This document shows, in pieces, positions 1 through 9,074 of a stretch of DNA of 64,000 bases. Numbering within the stretch: the first letter of the stretch is position 1; every line of letters begins with the position of its first letter. The position numbers were made by a program, and so were the translations under genes. Source of the stretch: JANSYL01 sp965229695 (GTDB lineage Bacteria > Pseudomonadota > Alphaproteobacteria > Rhodobacterales > Rhodobacteraceae); NCBI GenBank assembly GCA_965229695.1, contig OZ245921.1:3534001-3598000 (forward strand). Direction: 5' to 3'. Below the pieces are notes generated by a model. It had not been told where the DNA came from and made no database searches. It was given only the letters and a program-made list of their open reading frames with translations.

Positions 1-1
1 C

Positions 2-1171
2 CGTGCAACTCAGGCGACGCGGCAGCCGGGGTCGTCCTTTAAGCCCTTTGTCTATGCCGCAGCGCTAGACAGCGGGTACAGCCCCAACACCATCGTCATC
101 GACGCCCCGATTGAGGTCGATACCGGCGCCGGGATTTGGCGTCCCACCAATGCCTCGAACCAATTCTACGGCCCATCGCCGCTGCGCACTGGGATTGAAC
201 GGTCGAGGAACCTGATGACTGTGCGCTTGGCGCAGGATGTCGGTATGAACACTGTCGCGCGCTATGCTGAGCGCTTTGGCGTTTATCAAGATATGCAACC
301 CTTCCTGGCCAACTCGCTTGGCGCGCAGGAAACCACGCTGTTCCGCATGGTCGCGGCCTATTCGATGTTCGCCAATGGTGGGGAGCGGGTGGAGCCGACG
401 CTTGTTGACCGCATTCAAGACCGCTGGGGCAACACCGTCTATCGCCATGACCAGCGGCTTTGCCCGGATTGCCAGCTGGCTTCCCTTGATACCGGGGTTG
501 CGCCGCGTATTGTGTCGAACCGCGAACGGGTGATGGACTCGATCACGGCGTATCAGCTGACCTCGATGATGCGGGGCGTGGTGCAGCGGGGCACCGCGGC
601 AGGCTCGGTACGGTTGCCTGTGCCTGCGGCGGGCAAGACCGGCACCACCAATGACGCGCGGGATGTGTGGTTTGTGGGTTTCACCTCCAACATCGCGGCC
701 GGCTGTTACATCGGCTTTGACACGCCCCGCAGCCTGGGCCGAGGGGCCTCGGGCGGTGGCATGTGTGGCCCGGTGTTCAATGAGTTCATGTTGGAAGCCA
801 TTGAGGAGTATGGCGGCGGCGATTTTGCGGTGCCCGAGGGTGGTACCTTCTATCCCATCGACCGCTATTCCGGGCAGCGCTTGGAGGCCGGGGCATCGGG
901 CGATCACGTGGTCTATGAATTGTTCCGTGAGGGCGAAGAGCCCTTCTTTGGCATCCTGTCGATCATCGATGGCGGGTGGGGTATGTCCTCGGACCTGCCG
1001 ATGTTCGGGCCGGGCGAAGGGCCAGGCCAAGGTCAGGGGCAGGGGGAAAACCCTGCCGATCTGGTGGTAACCGCACCTGCGGGGCAGTCGGTGACGACCT
1101 CAACCGGGGAAACCGTGCAGGTGCCCACTGGCACAGGGTTTGGCACACTCAGCACCGGCGGGCTTTATTAG
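2..1171 (+). CDS. mrcA: Penicillin-binding protein 1A, C-terminal part (start lies before the window)
   Basis: Bifunctional peptidoglycan synthase of the inner membrane; only the transpeptidase half is visible, about 389 residues, because the frame is open from the window edge. All three transpeptidase motifs are present: SSFK (SxxK, nucleophile serine, nt 32-43), SRN (SxN, nt 203-211) and KTGTT (KTG, nt 635-643). The region after KTG (DVWFVGF) is typical of class A PBPs. The last ~60 residues form a Gly/Gln- then Thr/Gly-rich tail that probably lies outside the catalytic fold. prfB follows 80 bp downstream on the same strand. An internal ATG at 215 lies downstream of the catalytic serine and is not the real start. 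Confidence 0.95.
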   Translation, partial: RATQATRQPGSSFKPFVYAAALDSGYSPNTIVIDAPIEVDTGAGIWRPTNASNQFYGPSPLRTGIERSRNLMTVRLAQDVGMNTVARYAERFGVYQDMQPFLANSLGAQETTLFRMVAAYSMFANGGERVEPTLVDRIQDRWGNTVYRHDQRLCPDCQLASLDTGVAPRIVSNRERVMDSITAYQLTSMMRGVVQRGTAAGSVRLPVPAAGKTGTTNDARDVWFVGFTSNIAAGCYIGFDTPRSLGRGASGGGMCGPVFNEFMLEAIEEYGGGDFAVPEGGTFYPIDRYSGQRLEAGASGDHVVYELFREGEEPFFGILSIIDGGWGMSSDLPMFGPGEGPGQGQGQGENPADLVVTAPAGQSVTTSTGETVQVPTGTGFGTLSTGGLY

Positions 1172-1251
1172 ACCCGGCCCGGTTGCGGCGGCTTTGGGGG
1201 TGGTTTAGATCAGTTTGACCAACCCCAAACCCACGCCCCGCGAGAGGCCCC

Positions 1252-2379
1252 ATGCGCGCCGAAACCCAAAGCCATATTGAGAAAATCCGCAAATCCCTGG
1301 ACCTGTTGGGCCAGCGGATGGATATCGACACGGCGCCCCATCGTTTGGAAGAGTTTAACGCCCGCGTTGAAGACCCTGATCTGTGGAACGATCAGCCCAA
1401 AGCGCAGAAACTGATGCGTGACCGGCAGGTCTTGGTCGACAAGATGGGTACATATCAAGCCATCAAATCGGGCCTTGAGGACAATATCGAACTGATCGAA
1501 TTGGGTGAGGCCGAAGGCGACACCGAAGTGGTGGAAGAAGCTGAAGCCGCCATTGCCGTTCTGGTCGATGACGCCGCCGCCAAAGAATTGGAAGCGCTGC
1601 TGGATGGGGAGGCGGATGCCAATGACACCTTCCTAGAGATCAACTCGGGCGCGGGCGGCACAGAAAGCTGCGATTGGGCCAGCATGCTGGCGCGCATGTA
1701 TGTGCGTTGGGCCGAGAAAAAGGGCTATGAGGTTGATCTGCAATCGACCAGCCCAGGCGAGGAAGCCGGGATCAAATCCGCCGTTTACAAGATCAGCGGC
1801 CATAACGCGTATGGCTGGTTGAAATCCGAAAGCGGCGTACATCGTCTGGTGCGCATCTCGCCTTATGATAGCAGTGCGCGGCGCCATACCTCGTTCAGTT
1901 CGGTCTGGGTCTATCCCGTGGTCGATGACAATATCGAGATCGAGGTGAACCCCGCCGACATCCGCATCGACACCTATCGATCCTCGGGCGCTGGTGGGCA
2001 GCACGTGAACACGACCGATTCCGCCGTGCGGATCACCCATAATCCGACCGGGATCGTGGTGACGAGTTCTGAGAAATCGCAGCACCAGAACCGCGATATT
2101 GCGATGAAAGCGCTGAAATCGCGGCTTTATCAGTTGGAATTGGAAAAGCGCACGGCCAGCATCCAGGAAGCCCATGAAAGCAAGGGGGACGCGGGCTGGG
2201 GCAATCAAATCCGGTCTTACGTGTTGCAACCCTATCAGATGGTCAAAGACCTGCGCACGGGGTTCGAAACCTCGGACACGGGTGGCGTTTTGGACGGTGA
2301 TTTGGACGGGCTGATGGGATCGGTTCTGGCCAAAGATGTCTCGGGCAAAAGTCGGGCGGACGCAACGGCCGAGGATTAA
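1252..2379 (+). CDS. prfB: Peptide chain release factor 2
   Basis: RF2 releases the finished protein at UGA and UAA codons. The 375-residue frame carries the catalytic GGQ motif (residues 248-250, in GAGGQHVN) and the stop-codon recognition loop. That loop reads SPY (residues 203-205) where E. coli RF2 has SPF; the following DSSARRHTSF is otherwise standard. The start is ATG 1252, preceded by GAGAGG at good spacing. The N-terminus is open in a single frame, so the programmed +1 frameshift that controls RF2 in many bacteria is absent here. Confidence 0.96.
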   Translation: MRAETQSHIEKIRKSLDLLGQRMDIDTAPHRLEEFNARVEDPDLWNDQPKAQKLMRDRQVLVDKMGTYQAIKSGLEDNIELIELGEAEGDTEVVEEAEAAIAVLVDDAAAKELEALLDGEADANDTFLEINSGAGGTESCDWASMLARMYVRWAEKKGYEVDLQSTSPGEEAGIKSAVYKISGHNAYGWLKSESGVHRLVRISPYDSSARRHTSFSSVWVYPVVDDNIEIEVNPADIRIDTYRSSGAGGQHVNTTDSAVRITHNPTGIVVTSSEKSQHQNRDIAMKALKSRLYQLELEKRTASIQEAHESKGDAGWGNQIRSYVLQPYQMVKDLRTGFETSDTGGVLDGDLDGLMGSVLAKDVSGKSRADATAED

Positions 2380-2512
2380 GCGCGCGCAACGGGGCGTCGC
2401 CCAAGCTCAGGCCCCGATGGAGCCCTCGCTCGGGCGATGGGCGCTTGAGGCGGGGCTTCATGCACAGTCGGTGCGGGTGTCGCGATATGGTGGGCCTCGG
2501 ATGCCTTCGGCG

Positions 2513-2534
2513 AGGATATTTTTGAAACAGAGAA
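2513..2534 (+). repeat. 22-bp dispersed repeat, copy 1
   Basis: AGGATATTTTTGAAACAGAG plus two further bases (AA). The same 22 bases occur in inverted orientation at 22472-22493. It sits in the 171-bp prfB/amidase intergenic region, 17 bp before the amidase start. Function unknown; see the repeat finding. Confidence 0.75.
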
Positions 2535-2550
2535 GCAGGGGACGCGTTTG

Positions 2551-3924
2551 ATGGCCGAGCTTTGGCGATTGGGGGCGGGGGAGCTGGCGCAGAGAATTGC
2601 CGAGCGGGCGGTATCGCCTGTCGAGGTGATGCGCGCGACCCTGGGTCGGATCGATGCGGTGAACGGTGCGGTGAACGCGGTTGTCTCGCTGCGGGATCGT
2701 GAGGCGCTGATGGGTGAGGCGCGCTTGGCTGAGGCCATGCCCGCCGAGGGACCGCTGCATGGGGTGCCAATGGCCGTGAAGGATTTGGTGGCGGTCAAAG
2801 GTGTCACTTCGACCTGGGGCGCGCCGTTTTTGCGGGATTTTGTTCCGGATCAGGATGACGGTTTGGTGCGCCGGTTGCGGGCGGCGGGCGCGATCATCAT
2901 CGGCAAGACCAATGTGCCGCAATTTGGCCTGGGCTCTCATTCGAAAAACCCCGTTTTTGGCGTCACGCGCAATCCGCATGATCTGAGCCGGAGTGCCGGT
3001 GGCTCCTCGGGCGGGGCCGCGGCGGCGCTGGCGACAGGCATGGTGAGCCTGGCTGACGGGTCGGATATGATGGGCAGCCTGCGTAACCCGGCGGCTTGGT
3101 GCGATGTGTATGGGTTTCGCCCAACGGTTGGCTTGGTTCCGGGGGATGTGGGGGAGGAGACCTTTGCCGCACGCCTATCGACGCGCGGGCCAATGGCGCG
3201 GTCGGTTGCCGATTTAGAGCTGCTTTTGCACGTGTTGAGTGATGGCCGCTACGCGCCCCTTGAAGCGCCAGGCGCAGCACCGAAGGTGGGCTGGCTTGGC
3301 GATTGGGGGGGCGCGCTGGCCATGGCGCCGGGGATACTGGATCTGGCGGGCGCGGCGCTTGCGACCATGGAGGCGTTGGGGTGGGCGGTTGAACCGATGG
3401 CCCCGCCCATGCCCGCTGAGGCCATTTGGCAAAGCTGGACTGAGCTGCGCAGTTTCACCGTGGCTTTGGAGCAATCGGAAAACTGGCGCGATCCAGCGCG
3501 CAAGGCGCAGTTGAACCCGCAGGTCACCTGGGAGGTAGAGCAGGGGCTGGCATTGACAGCGACGCAGATCGAAGGGGCAGTGGCGCTGCGCCGGGCGTGG
3601 CTCGCCGTTTTGGGCCGCTTATTCACGCAGGTCGATCTGTTGGTTCTACCCTCGGCGCAGCTTTGGCCCTTCCCGGCGGAGTGGGATTGGCCGACCGAGA
3701 TCAACGGGCAGGCCATGGACAGCTATCATCGCTGGATGGAAGTTGTGGTCCCGGCCTCTCTGGCCGGATTGCCGGTTGTGAACCTGCCAGCGGGCTTTGG
3801 GCCTGAGGGGCTGCCCGGCGGGGTGCAGGTGATCGGCAAACGCGGCGCGGATGCACGGGTTTTGGCCTGGGCCAAACAGTATGAGCAGGCGGTCGGTCCA
3901 CGGCGCATTGTCGATCCGGTCTAG
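2551..3924 (+). CDS. Amidase signature family enzyme
   Basis: Hydrolase of the amidase signature (AS) family, 457 residues, normal family length. The Ser-cisSer-Lys triad can be traced: Lys about residue 77 (AVKDL), the GGSSGG loop at 150-155, and a candidate nucleophile Ser about 176 in GSLRNPA. The substrate is unknown. No gatB partner is nearby and the sequence is not a clear GatA, so a stand-alone amide or ester hydrolase is more likely. The start is ATG 2551 with AGGGG upstream; a TTG directly before it at 2548 is a weaker alternative. The stop lies 26 bp from the end of the convergent RTX gene. Confidence 0.85.
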   Translation: MAELWRLGAGELAQRIAERAVSPVEVMRATLGRIDAVNGAVNAVVSLRDREALMGEARLAEAMPAEGPLHGVPMAVKDLVAVKGVTSTWGAPFLRDFVPDQDDGLVRRLRAAGAIIIGKTNVPQFGLGSHSKNPVFGVTRNPHDLSRSAGGSSGGAAAALATGMVSLADGSDMMGSLRNPAAWCDVYGFRPTVGLVPGDVGEETFAARLSTRGPMARSVADLELLLHVLSDGRYAPLEAPGAAPKVGWLGDWGGALAMAPGILDLAGAALATMEALGWAVEPMAPPMPAEAIWQSWTELRSFTVALEQSENWRDPARKAQLNPQVTWEVEQGLALTATQIEGAVALRRAWLAVLGRLFTQVDLLVLPSAQLWPFPAEWDWPTEINGQAMDSYHRWMEVVVPASLAGLPVVNLPAGFGPEGLPGGVQVIGKRGADARVLAWAKQYEQAVGPRRIVDPV

Positions 3925-3950
3925 GGGCGCTCGACAACCCGGCGGCCTGA

Positions 3951-6182
3951 TTACAGCGCCAGTACCTCTTCCTCAGACTCCACCGGTAGGCCCGTATTGG
4001 CAGTGGTCAGATCGCTAGCGGCGATCGGGTTTGTGCCATCAAGCAGCATGGTCAGGTTGAGGGTGCCCAAGACACCCGCCGTCAGATCGGCCTGCGCGTC
4101 GCCGAGCGTGGGATAGAAGGCCGTCAGATCCATGAAGTCATTGGCCGGATCCCAATCGGAAATGGTATCATCCGCGCCCGCAATGATGACGTCGTTGCCG
4201 GTGCCTGACGAGATGTTGTCGGCGCCCAAGCCGCCATCGAGCGTGTCATCGTCGCCGAAACCTTCGAGCGTGTCTGCACCATCGCCGCCAACAATGCTGT
4301 CATCACCAATGCCGCCATGGAGCATCGCGTTGCCGTCGTCGTCACCCAGGATCGTGTCGTTACCGGCTTGCATGAAAACCGCATCGATGCCGCTGACACT
4401 TTCCGTGCCGAAGGCGCCTGCGGCGGCGGTGACTGTTCCGTTGCCCAGATCAACAAGGCGGTCGGTCGGGTCTGCAAAGTCTTCGGACAAGATAACAAAG
4501 GCACCCGTGCCATCGATGGTGTCGTCGCCGCGGCTGATCAGAACCGTATTGTCATCGGCGCCTGCAACGACGCTATCATCGCCATCGCCAGGCTCGATCG
4601 TGGCACCAAGGCCAGAGGCCAAGATCGTATCGTTGTCATCCCCTCCATCCAGGGTATCGAAACCGCCCGAGGAACTGATCAGCAGGTCATTGCCCGCCTC
4701 ACCAAACAGCCGATTGGGGGTTTCGGCATCCACCGGTCCGGCGATGAGCGTATCGTCACCTTCACCGCCCAGAATGCTGTCGAAGCCCGCCCCGCCATCA
4801 AGGGAGTCGTTGCCCCCGCCACCCAGGATCGTGTCAGCGCCCGGTCCGCCAAGGACCGTATCGCGACTGTCCCCGGCTTCGATGCTGTCGTTCATGACGC
4901 CGGTGTCGATCGTGTCTTGATCGCCATCCTCTTCCAGACCGCCAAAGATGACATCCAGGCCCGCCGTTCCGGCGATCATACCATCATCGGGCTGCGCGGT
5001 GGTGCCGTCGAAATCGTCAAAGATGAAGGTCGCCACCGAGATCGCCGGGGGGAGGCCTGTGTTGGCCGTGGTGAGGTCTCCGGCCACAACGCCATTGAGG
5101 CCCACATTGATCGCGTCAAGCAGTTCTTCGGTGCCATTGGCCAGATCTTCCTGCGCGTCTTCGAGCGTGGCGTAGAACGGTGTGAGATCAATGAAATCAT
5201 TGTCTGGATCGAAATCGAAGACGGTGTCGTTTTCACCGACAGCCACAAAATCCATCCCGTCGCCGGTGTTGATCGCGTCGGCCCCGCCGCCACCATCAAT
5301 CGTGTCATTATCCGCGCCACCGACCAGGAAATCCACACCGTCGCCACCCGTGAGACTATCGTCGCCGGCGTTGCCGTAGATTTCCATTCCGGTGTCGTCG
5401 GCCAGGACCGTGTCGTTCCCTGCGGCCCCAAAGAACGTATTAAAACCACTAAGCTGGCTGGTGCCGCCAAGGCCTGTTGCGGTCCCGGCGACGAAATCAA
5501 CATCAACCCCAACTGTCTCGGCGGGATCGACGACAAGCTCATTGATGGCGGCAGTATCACTCATGCTTAGCGTGTCGTCGCCGGAGCTGAGGGTCACAAA
5601 GTTAAACCCTTCACCACCGACCACACTGTCATCGCCCGGACCAGGTAGGATGGTCGTTTCCCCGTCACCCCCGATAAGGGTGTCATTGCCTTCCCCCCCA
5701 ATTAGCGTGGTGAGCGAGAAGCCCTGCGCGACGAGCGAGTCGTTGCCCATGCCGCCATCAAGCGTGTTGTTGTCTTCGACATCCTCCGCGCCCGAAAGGA
5801 GTGTGTCGTTGCCCATGCCGCCGCGCAGGTCATCGGACCAGGCGCCACCATCGATCAGGTCGTCATCGGGCCCACCGTCGATGGTGTCGTCACCGGGGCC
5901 ACCGAAGATCGTATCGTTGCCCGCCAGACCATCGATACTGTCATTAGGGAAAGTCGCATCAACTGAATCTTGAACACCGTCCGCCAGGACACCGCCGAGG
6001 ATCAGATCGGCTGTCTCGGTCCCGGTGATTATCCCATCGTCGGGTTGCGGGTCGGTGCCGTCGAAATCATCATAGATGGGTTCGGCCTCGGAGTCCGCCT
6101 CGTCGTCATCCCCACCACCCAGGCCAGCACCACCGCCCAAGAGCAAGAGAAGCAGCAGTAACAGAATGCTTGGATCGTCCAT
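3951..6182 (-). CDS. RTX-type calcium-binding repeat protein with a tandem internal duplication
   Basis: Very acidic 743-residue protein rich in GGxGxDxUx-type nonapeptides (for example GGPGDDTIDGG, GGMGNDTLLSG, GGDGADTLEG), which form calcium-binding parallel beta-rolls. The N-terminus is MDDPSI followed by nine leucines and a Gly/Asp-rich linker: a hydrophobic stretch but not an ordinary cleavable signal. Residues ~37-379 and ~387-734 are two diverged copies of one unit; each starts DDFDGT..QPDDG and ends DLTTANTGLP, and each contains a FDPDNDF / WDPANDF segment. No protease, lipase or other catalytic domain is visible. Such proteins are usually exported by type I systems, but no hlyBD-like genes are nearby. 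The role is unknown; a surface or matrix function is a guess. Confidence 0.8.
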   Translation of the reverse strand: MDDPSILLLLLLLLLGGGAGLGGGDDDEADSEAEPIYDDFDGTDPQPDDGIITGTETADLILGGVLADGVQDSVDATFPNDSIDGLAGNDTIFGGPGDDTIDGGPDDDLIDGGAWSDDLRGGMGNDTLLSGAEDVEDNNTLDGGMGNDSLVAQGFSLTTLIGGEGNDTLIGGDGETTILPGPGDDSVVGGEGFNFVTLSSGDDTLSMSDTAAINELVVDPAETVGVDVDFVAGTATGLGGTSQLSGFNTFFGAAGNDTVLADDTGMEIYGNAGDDSLTGGDGVDFLVGGADNDTIDGGGGADAINTGDGMDFVAVGENDTVFDFDPDNDFIDLTPFYATLEDAQEDLANGTEELLDAINVGLNGVVAGDLTTANTGLPPAISVATFIFDDFDGTTAQPDDGMIAGTAGLDVIFGGLEEDGDQDTIDTGVMNDSIEAGDSRDTVLGGPGADTILGGGGNDSLDGGAGFDSILGGEGDDTLIAGPVDAETPNRLFGEAGNDLLISSSGGFDTLDGGDDNDTILASGLGATIEPGDGDDSVVAGADDNTVLISRGDDTIDGTGAFVILSEDFADPTDRLVDLGNGTVTAAAGAFGTESVSGIDAVFMQAGNDTILGDDDGNAMLHGGIGDDSIVGGDGADTLEGFGDDDTLDGGLGADNISSGTGNDVIIAGADDTISDWDPANDFMDLTAFYPTLGDAQADLTAGVLGTLNLTMLLDGTNPIAASDLTTANTGLPVESEEEVLAL

Positions 6183-6391
6183 GATGCGTGGCCCCCGGTT
6201 GCACAGGGATCAGGCTGAACCAATTAGTTAACGCAGGCAAATTTCCTGGGCTGTTTGTTCAGGCGCGCCTGCGAATTGCGGCCAAGCTTGGGCACTGTTC
6301 CCAATCCCGAAACATTCGCAGCGGATTCATTGGCCGCGCAGCTTCCACGCGCGCAGCCAAAACCCTGTTTTCTTGATCGATTCGCCTGCGT

Positions 6392-7702
6392 CTAGCGTTC
6401 TGGGATCAGACCCCTTGGGCTAAACCGCAAAACAATCAGCAGGATCAGACCCATGGTCAAAAGCCGCATATGTGGGGCGGCATCCAAAAGGTGATCGCGC
6501 AACCAGGCACCTTCGGCCATGCCCGAGGTGATGGTTTGCATCAGCAAAAGCCCAAGTGGCTCGACCTGAATCCAGAGCCACCAGATCAGAAAGCCGCCCA
6601 AGACCGCGCCCCAGTTGTTGCCGGAGCCGCCCACGATCACCATGACCCAAACCAGGAAGGTAAAGCGCAACGGGATATAGGTGCCGGGCACCAATTGGCT
6701 GTCGAGCGTTGTCATCATCGCCCCCGCGAGCCCGCAGATGGCCGAGCCCAGGATGAAGACCTGCAAATGCCGCGCTTTCACGTCTTTGCCCATGGCGCTC
6801 GCCGACACTTCATTGTCGCGGATGGCGCGCATCATGCGGCCCCAGGGCGAATTCCAGGCCTTTTCGCTCAGCCAGATCAGGCTGAGCAGCACCAGGATGA
6901 ACAAGCCCGCATAACAAAGCTTCACGAAGATCGAAGAGAAGGTGACAAAATCCGCCCCGATGCTGTCGGAGAGATTGATGAACCAGCTCGAATTTTGAAG
7001 GTCGATTTCATAGGGAACGGGGCGCGGGATGCCGGTGACGTTCTTCACGCCGCGCGCCAGCCAATCCTCGTTCTTCAGGATTGAAATGATGATTTCGGCA
7101 ATCCCAAGCGTTGCAATGGCCAGATAGTCTGACCGTAGGCCCAGGGCGGTTTTGCCGATGATCCAGGCGGCACCGGCTGCCAGCAAGCCGCCAACCGGCC
7201 AGGCCACAATCACCGGTAGACCCAAGCCGCCCAGATAGCCCGTCAGCGCCGGATCGACACTTTCGACCGCCTCGACCGCCGGGTCAAAGACGGCGCGGAA
7301 CAGGAAGAACCCGCCGATTAAGACCGCCAACATCACAAGGGTGCGCGCGCGGCCTGCCGACATTCGGCTATAAATCAGGATCGCTGCAACAATGGTGGCC
7401 GCTCCAAGAAGCAGCGCCAGCAAGATGCCCATGCCACCCGCGGCCCAAGCCTCATTCACCGGCTGCATCGACACTAGCACAGCCGCCAAGCCACCAAGCG
7501 CCACAAAACCCATGACACCCACATTAAACAGGCCCGCATAGCCCCATTGCATATTCACGCCGAGCGCCATGATCGCGCTGACCAACCCCATGTTGAAGAT
7601 CGTCAGCGTCGTGTTCCAGGATTGAACAAACCCCGTCCCGATAAAGAGCAGGGCGACCAAGCCGAATAGCGCCAGGTGCTTGGGTTCCATCGATTTGATC
7701 AT
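6392..7702 (-). CDS. livM: Branched-chain amino acid ABC transporter permease (LivM type)
   Basis: Polytopic inner-membrane permease of 436 residues, one of the two channel subunits of a Liv-type importer. It has many hydrophobic helices and the conserved LivM block LGLRSDYLAIATLGIAEI. The later cytoplasmic EAA-type region lies near GRMMRAIRDNEVSASAMGKD. It is the last gene of the operon. Its ATG overlaps the livH stop (ATGA, 7699-7702), which implies translational coupling. It is longer than the shortest LivM proteins because of extra N-terminal helices. The substrate could be another hydrophobic amino acid or amide; the family alone does not settle it. Confidence 0.92.
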   Translation of the reverse strand: MIKSMEPKHLALFGLVALLFIGTGFVQSWNTTLTIFNMGLVSAIMALGVNMQWGYAGLFNVGVMGFVALGGLAAVLVSMQPVNEAWAAGGMGILLALLLGAATIVAAILIYSRMSAGRARTLVMLAVLIGGFFLFRAVFDPAVEAVESVDPALTGYLGGLGLPVIVAWPVGGLLAAGAAWIIGKTALGLRSDYLAIATLGIAEIIISILKNEDWLARGVKNVTGIPRPVPYEIDLQNSSWFINLSDSIGADFVTFSSIFVKLCYAGLFILVLLSLIWLSEKAWNSPWGRMMRAIRDNEVSASAMGKDVKARHLQVFILGSAICGLAGAMMTTLDSQLVPGTYIPLRFTFLVWVMVIVGGSGNNWGAVLGGFLIWWLWIQVEPLGLLLMQTITSGMAEGAWLRDHLLDAAPHMRLLTMGLILLIVLRFSPRGLIPER

Positions 7703-8709
7703 ACCGCTTTACCCTTCATGATGCCGGTCGGCTTAAACAGAAGAACGATCAGAAGGATCGCAAAACTGACCGCGAATTTGTAATCGGTGCTGAGCAGTTG
7801 CAGCAGCCCATCGGGCTCCATGCCTTCTGGCACCAGGTAGCTGACCACGCGACGGAAGGCATAGGTCACGCCGACCTCGGAAAAGGCGATCAGGAAGCCG
7901 CCCAGGATCGCGCCCACCGGGTTGCCCAAACCACCCACAATGGCCGAGGCAAAAATCGGCAGCAAAAGCTGGAAATAGGTGAAGGGTTTGAAGCTTTTGT
8001 CCAGGCCGTAAAGCACGCCCGCCGTGGTCGCCAAAGCCGCCACGATCAACCAGGTGATCATCACCACGCGCTCGGGGTTGATGCCCGACAGCAGCGCCAA
8101 ATCTTCGTTGTCGGAGAATGCGCGCATCGATTTCCCCGTCCGCGTTCGGTTGAGAAACCAGAACAGAAGCGCGACCGCAATGATCGCGACAACGATGGTC
8201 AAGCCCTGGCTGGTGCGGAAAGCCAAGCCTTCGTCCAGGCCGGTCAGGTTGCGAAACTCGCGCGCCGAGATGATGAACCGTTCGCCATCGGCAAAGCGTT
8301 GGTCATCGACCCCGATGATGAAGCGCACAATCCCGTTCATGATGAACATCACGCCAAGCGAGGCGATGACAAAAATCACCGGTTTGGCCTTTTGCTGGCG
8401 GTAAAAGCGATAGACGATCCGGTCGGTGCCGATGACCAGTAGCCCGGTCACCGCGATCCCCACCGGCAGGGCCAAAAGTGCCGTGGGCAGGGGCCCAAGT
8501 GAGACGCCAGCGGCTTGCAGCGCCCAGGTGCAAAGGATCGTCACCATCGCGCCAAAGGCCATCGTGTCGCCATGGGCGAAGTTCGAGAACCGCAAAATCC
8601 CATAGATCAGCGTGACCCCCAACGCGCCAAGCGCCAACTGTGCGCCATAGGCCGTGGCCGGGATCAGAACAAAGTTTGCAAGCACCACGAAGGCGTTGAT
8701 GAAGTCCAT
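7699..8709 (-). CDS. livH: Branched-chain amino acid ABC transporter permease (LivH type)
   Basis: 336-residue polytopic membrane protein, the partner permease of LivM. It shows the family core: ALGVTLIYGILRFSNFAHGD near the N-terminus and GGLGNPVGAILGG in the C-terminal half. Its ATG (8709-8707) overlaps by one base the stop of the upstream small exported protein (TAATG), so its translation probably depends on that of the small genes. This places the three small proteins firmly inside the transporter operon. Confidence 0.93.
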   Translation of the reverse strand: MDFINAFVVLANFVLIPATAYGAQLALGALGVTLIYGILRFSNFAHGDTMAFGAMVTILCTWALQAAGVSLGPLPTALLALPVGIAVTGLLVIGTDRIVYRFYRQQKAKPVIFVIASLGVMFIMNGIVRFIIGVDDQRFADGERFIISAREFRNLTGLDEGLAFRTSQGLTIVVAIIAVALLFWFLNRTRTGKSMRAFSDNEDLALLSGINPERVVMITWLIVAALATTAGVLYGLDKSFKPFTYFQLLLPIFASAIVGGLGNPVGAILGGFLIAFSEVGVTYAFRRVVSYLVPEGMEPDGLLQLLSTDYKFAVSFAILLIVLLFKPTGIMKGKAV

Positions 8710-9074
8710 TAGTTCAGCACCTCACAGGTTCCGAAATACGTTGCGGCCTGGGCCGTTTCGTCAAAAATATGCAGCGTCATCAAAGCGGTGCCATCCGCCT
8801 CGACGGTGAGAAGTTCAGCCAAACCGGCCTGCCCCGCGCTGGCATAGCTGGCGGGCAGGGTGCCGCGGTCGGTCAGACGTTGAACCGGGCTTGTACCGGT
8901 CGCAGTCGAAAGAAACAGCTGTCCTTCGTGATCGGCCGCGATGATCTCAGCCGCATAGGCGGCATCTGCACAGCCAGCCGCCGCCTGACATTCCACGGTG
9001 AAATCGCAATGCCAAGGTTCGGCCAGCGCCGCGCTGGCTGTCAGGCAAAGGGGCAGGGCGGCCAAGCGCATCAT
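8709..9074 (-). CDS. Small exported 4-cysteine protein, third paralogue in the liv operon
   Basis: About 121 residues. It has a signal peptide (MMRLAALPL...ASAALA, likely cut before EPWHCDF) and a short mature part with CDFTVEC, then CQAAAGC, and a last cysteine in GTCEVLN at the very C-terminus. The pattern C-x5-C-x5-C...C-E matches the two genes just upstream. I chose ATG 9074 (MMRL) because it overlaps the preceding stop as ATGA; the longer frame to 9089 would add residues before the signal. No known domain recognised. Probably periplasmic with two disulphides; a role in substrate capture or transporter assembly is inference from position only. Confidence 0.72.
   Translation of the reverse strand: MMRLAALPLCLTASAALAEPWHCDFTVECQAAAGCADAAYAAEIIAADHEGQLFLSTATGTSPVQRLTDRGTLPASYASAGQAGLAELLTVEADGTALMTLHIFDETAQAATYFGTCEVLN

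Noticed and set aside
1252..1340. Programmed +1 frameshift in prfB
   Set aside because: No in-frame UGA or slippery CUU-UGA is present in the first codons; the whole protein reads in one frame.
2243..2770. Minus-strand Pro/Arg-rich frame across the prfB/amidase gap
   Set aside because: Shadow of two real genes; low-complexity composition and no start signal.
4317..5570. Long plus-strand frame (417 codons) opposite the RTX gene
   Set aside because: It is the antisense shadow of a repetitive GGxGxD-coding sequence; codon pattern and product make no sense, while the minus strand shows clear RTX repeats and a domain duplication.
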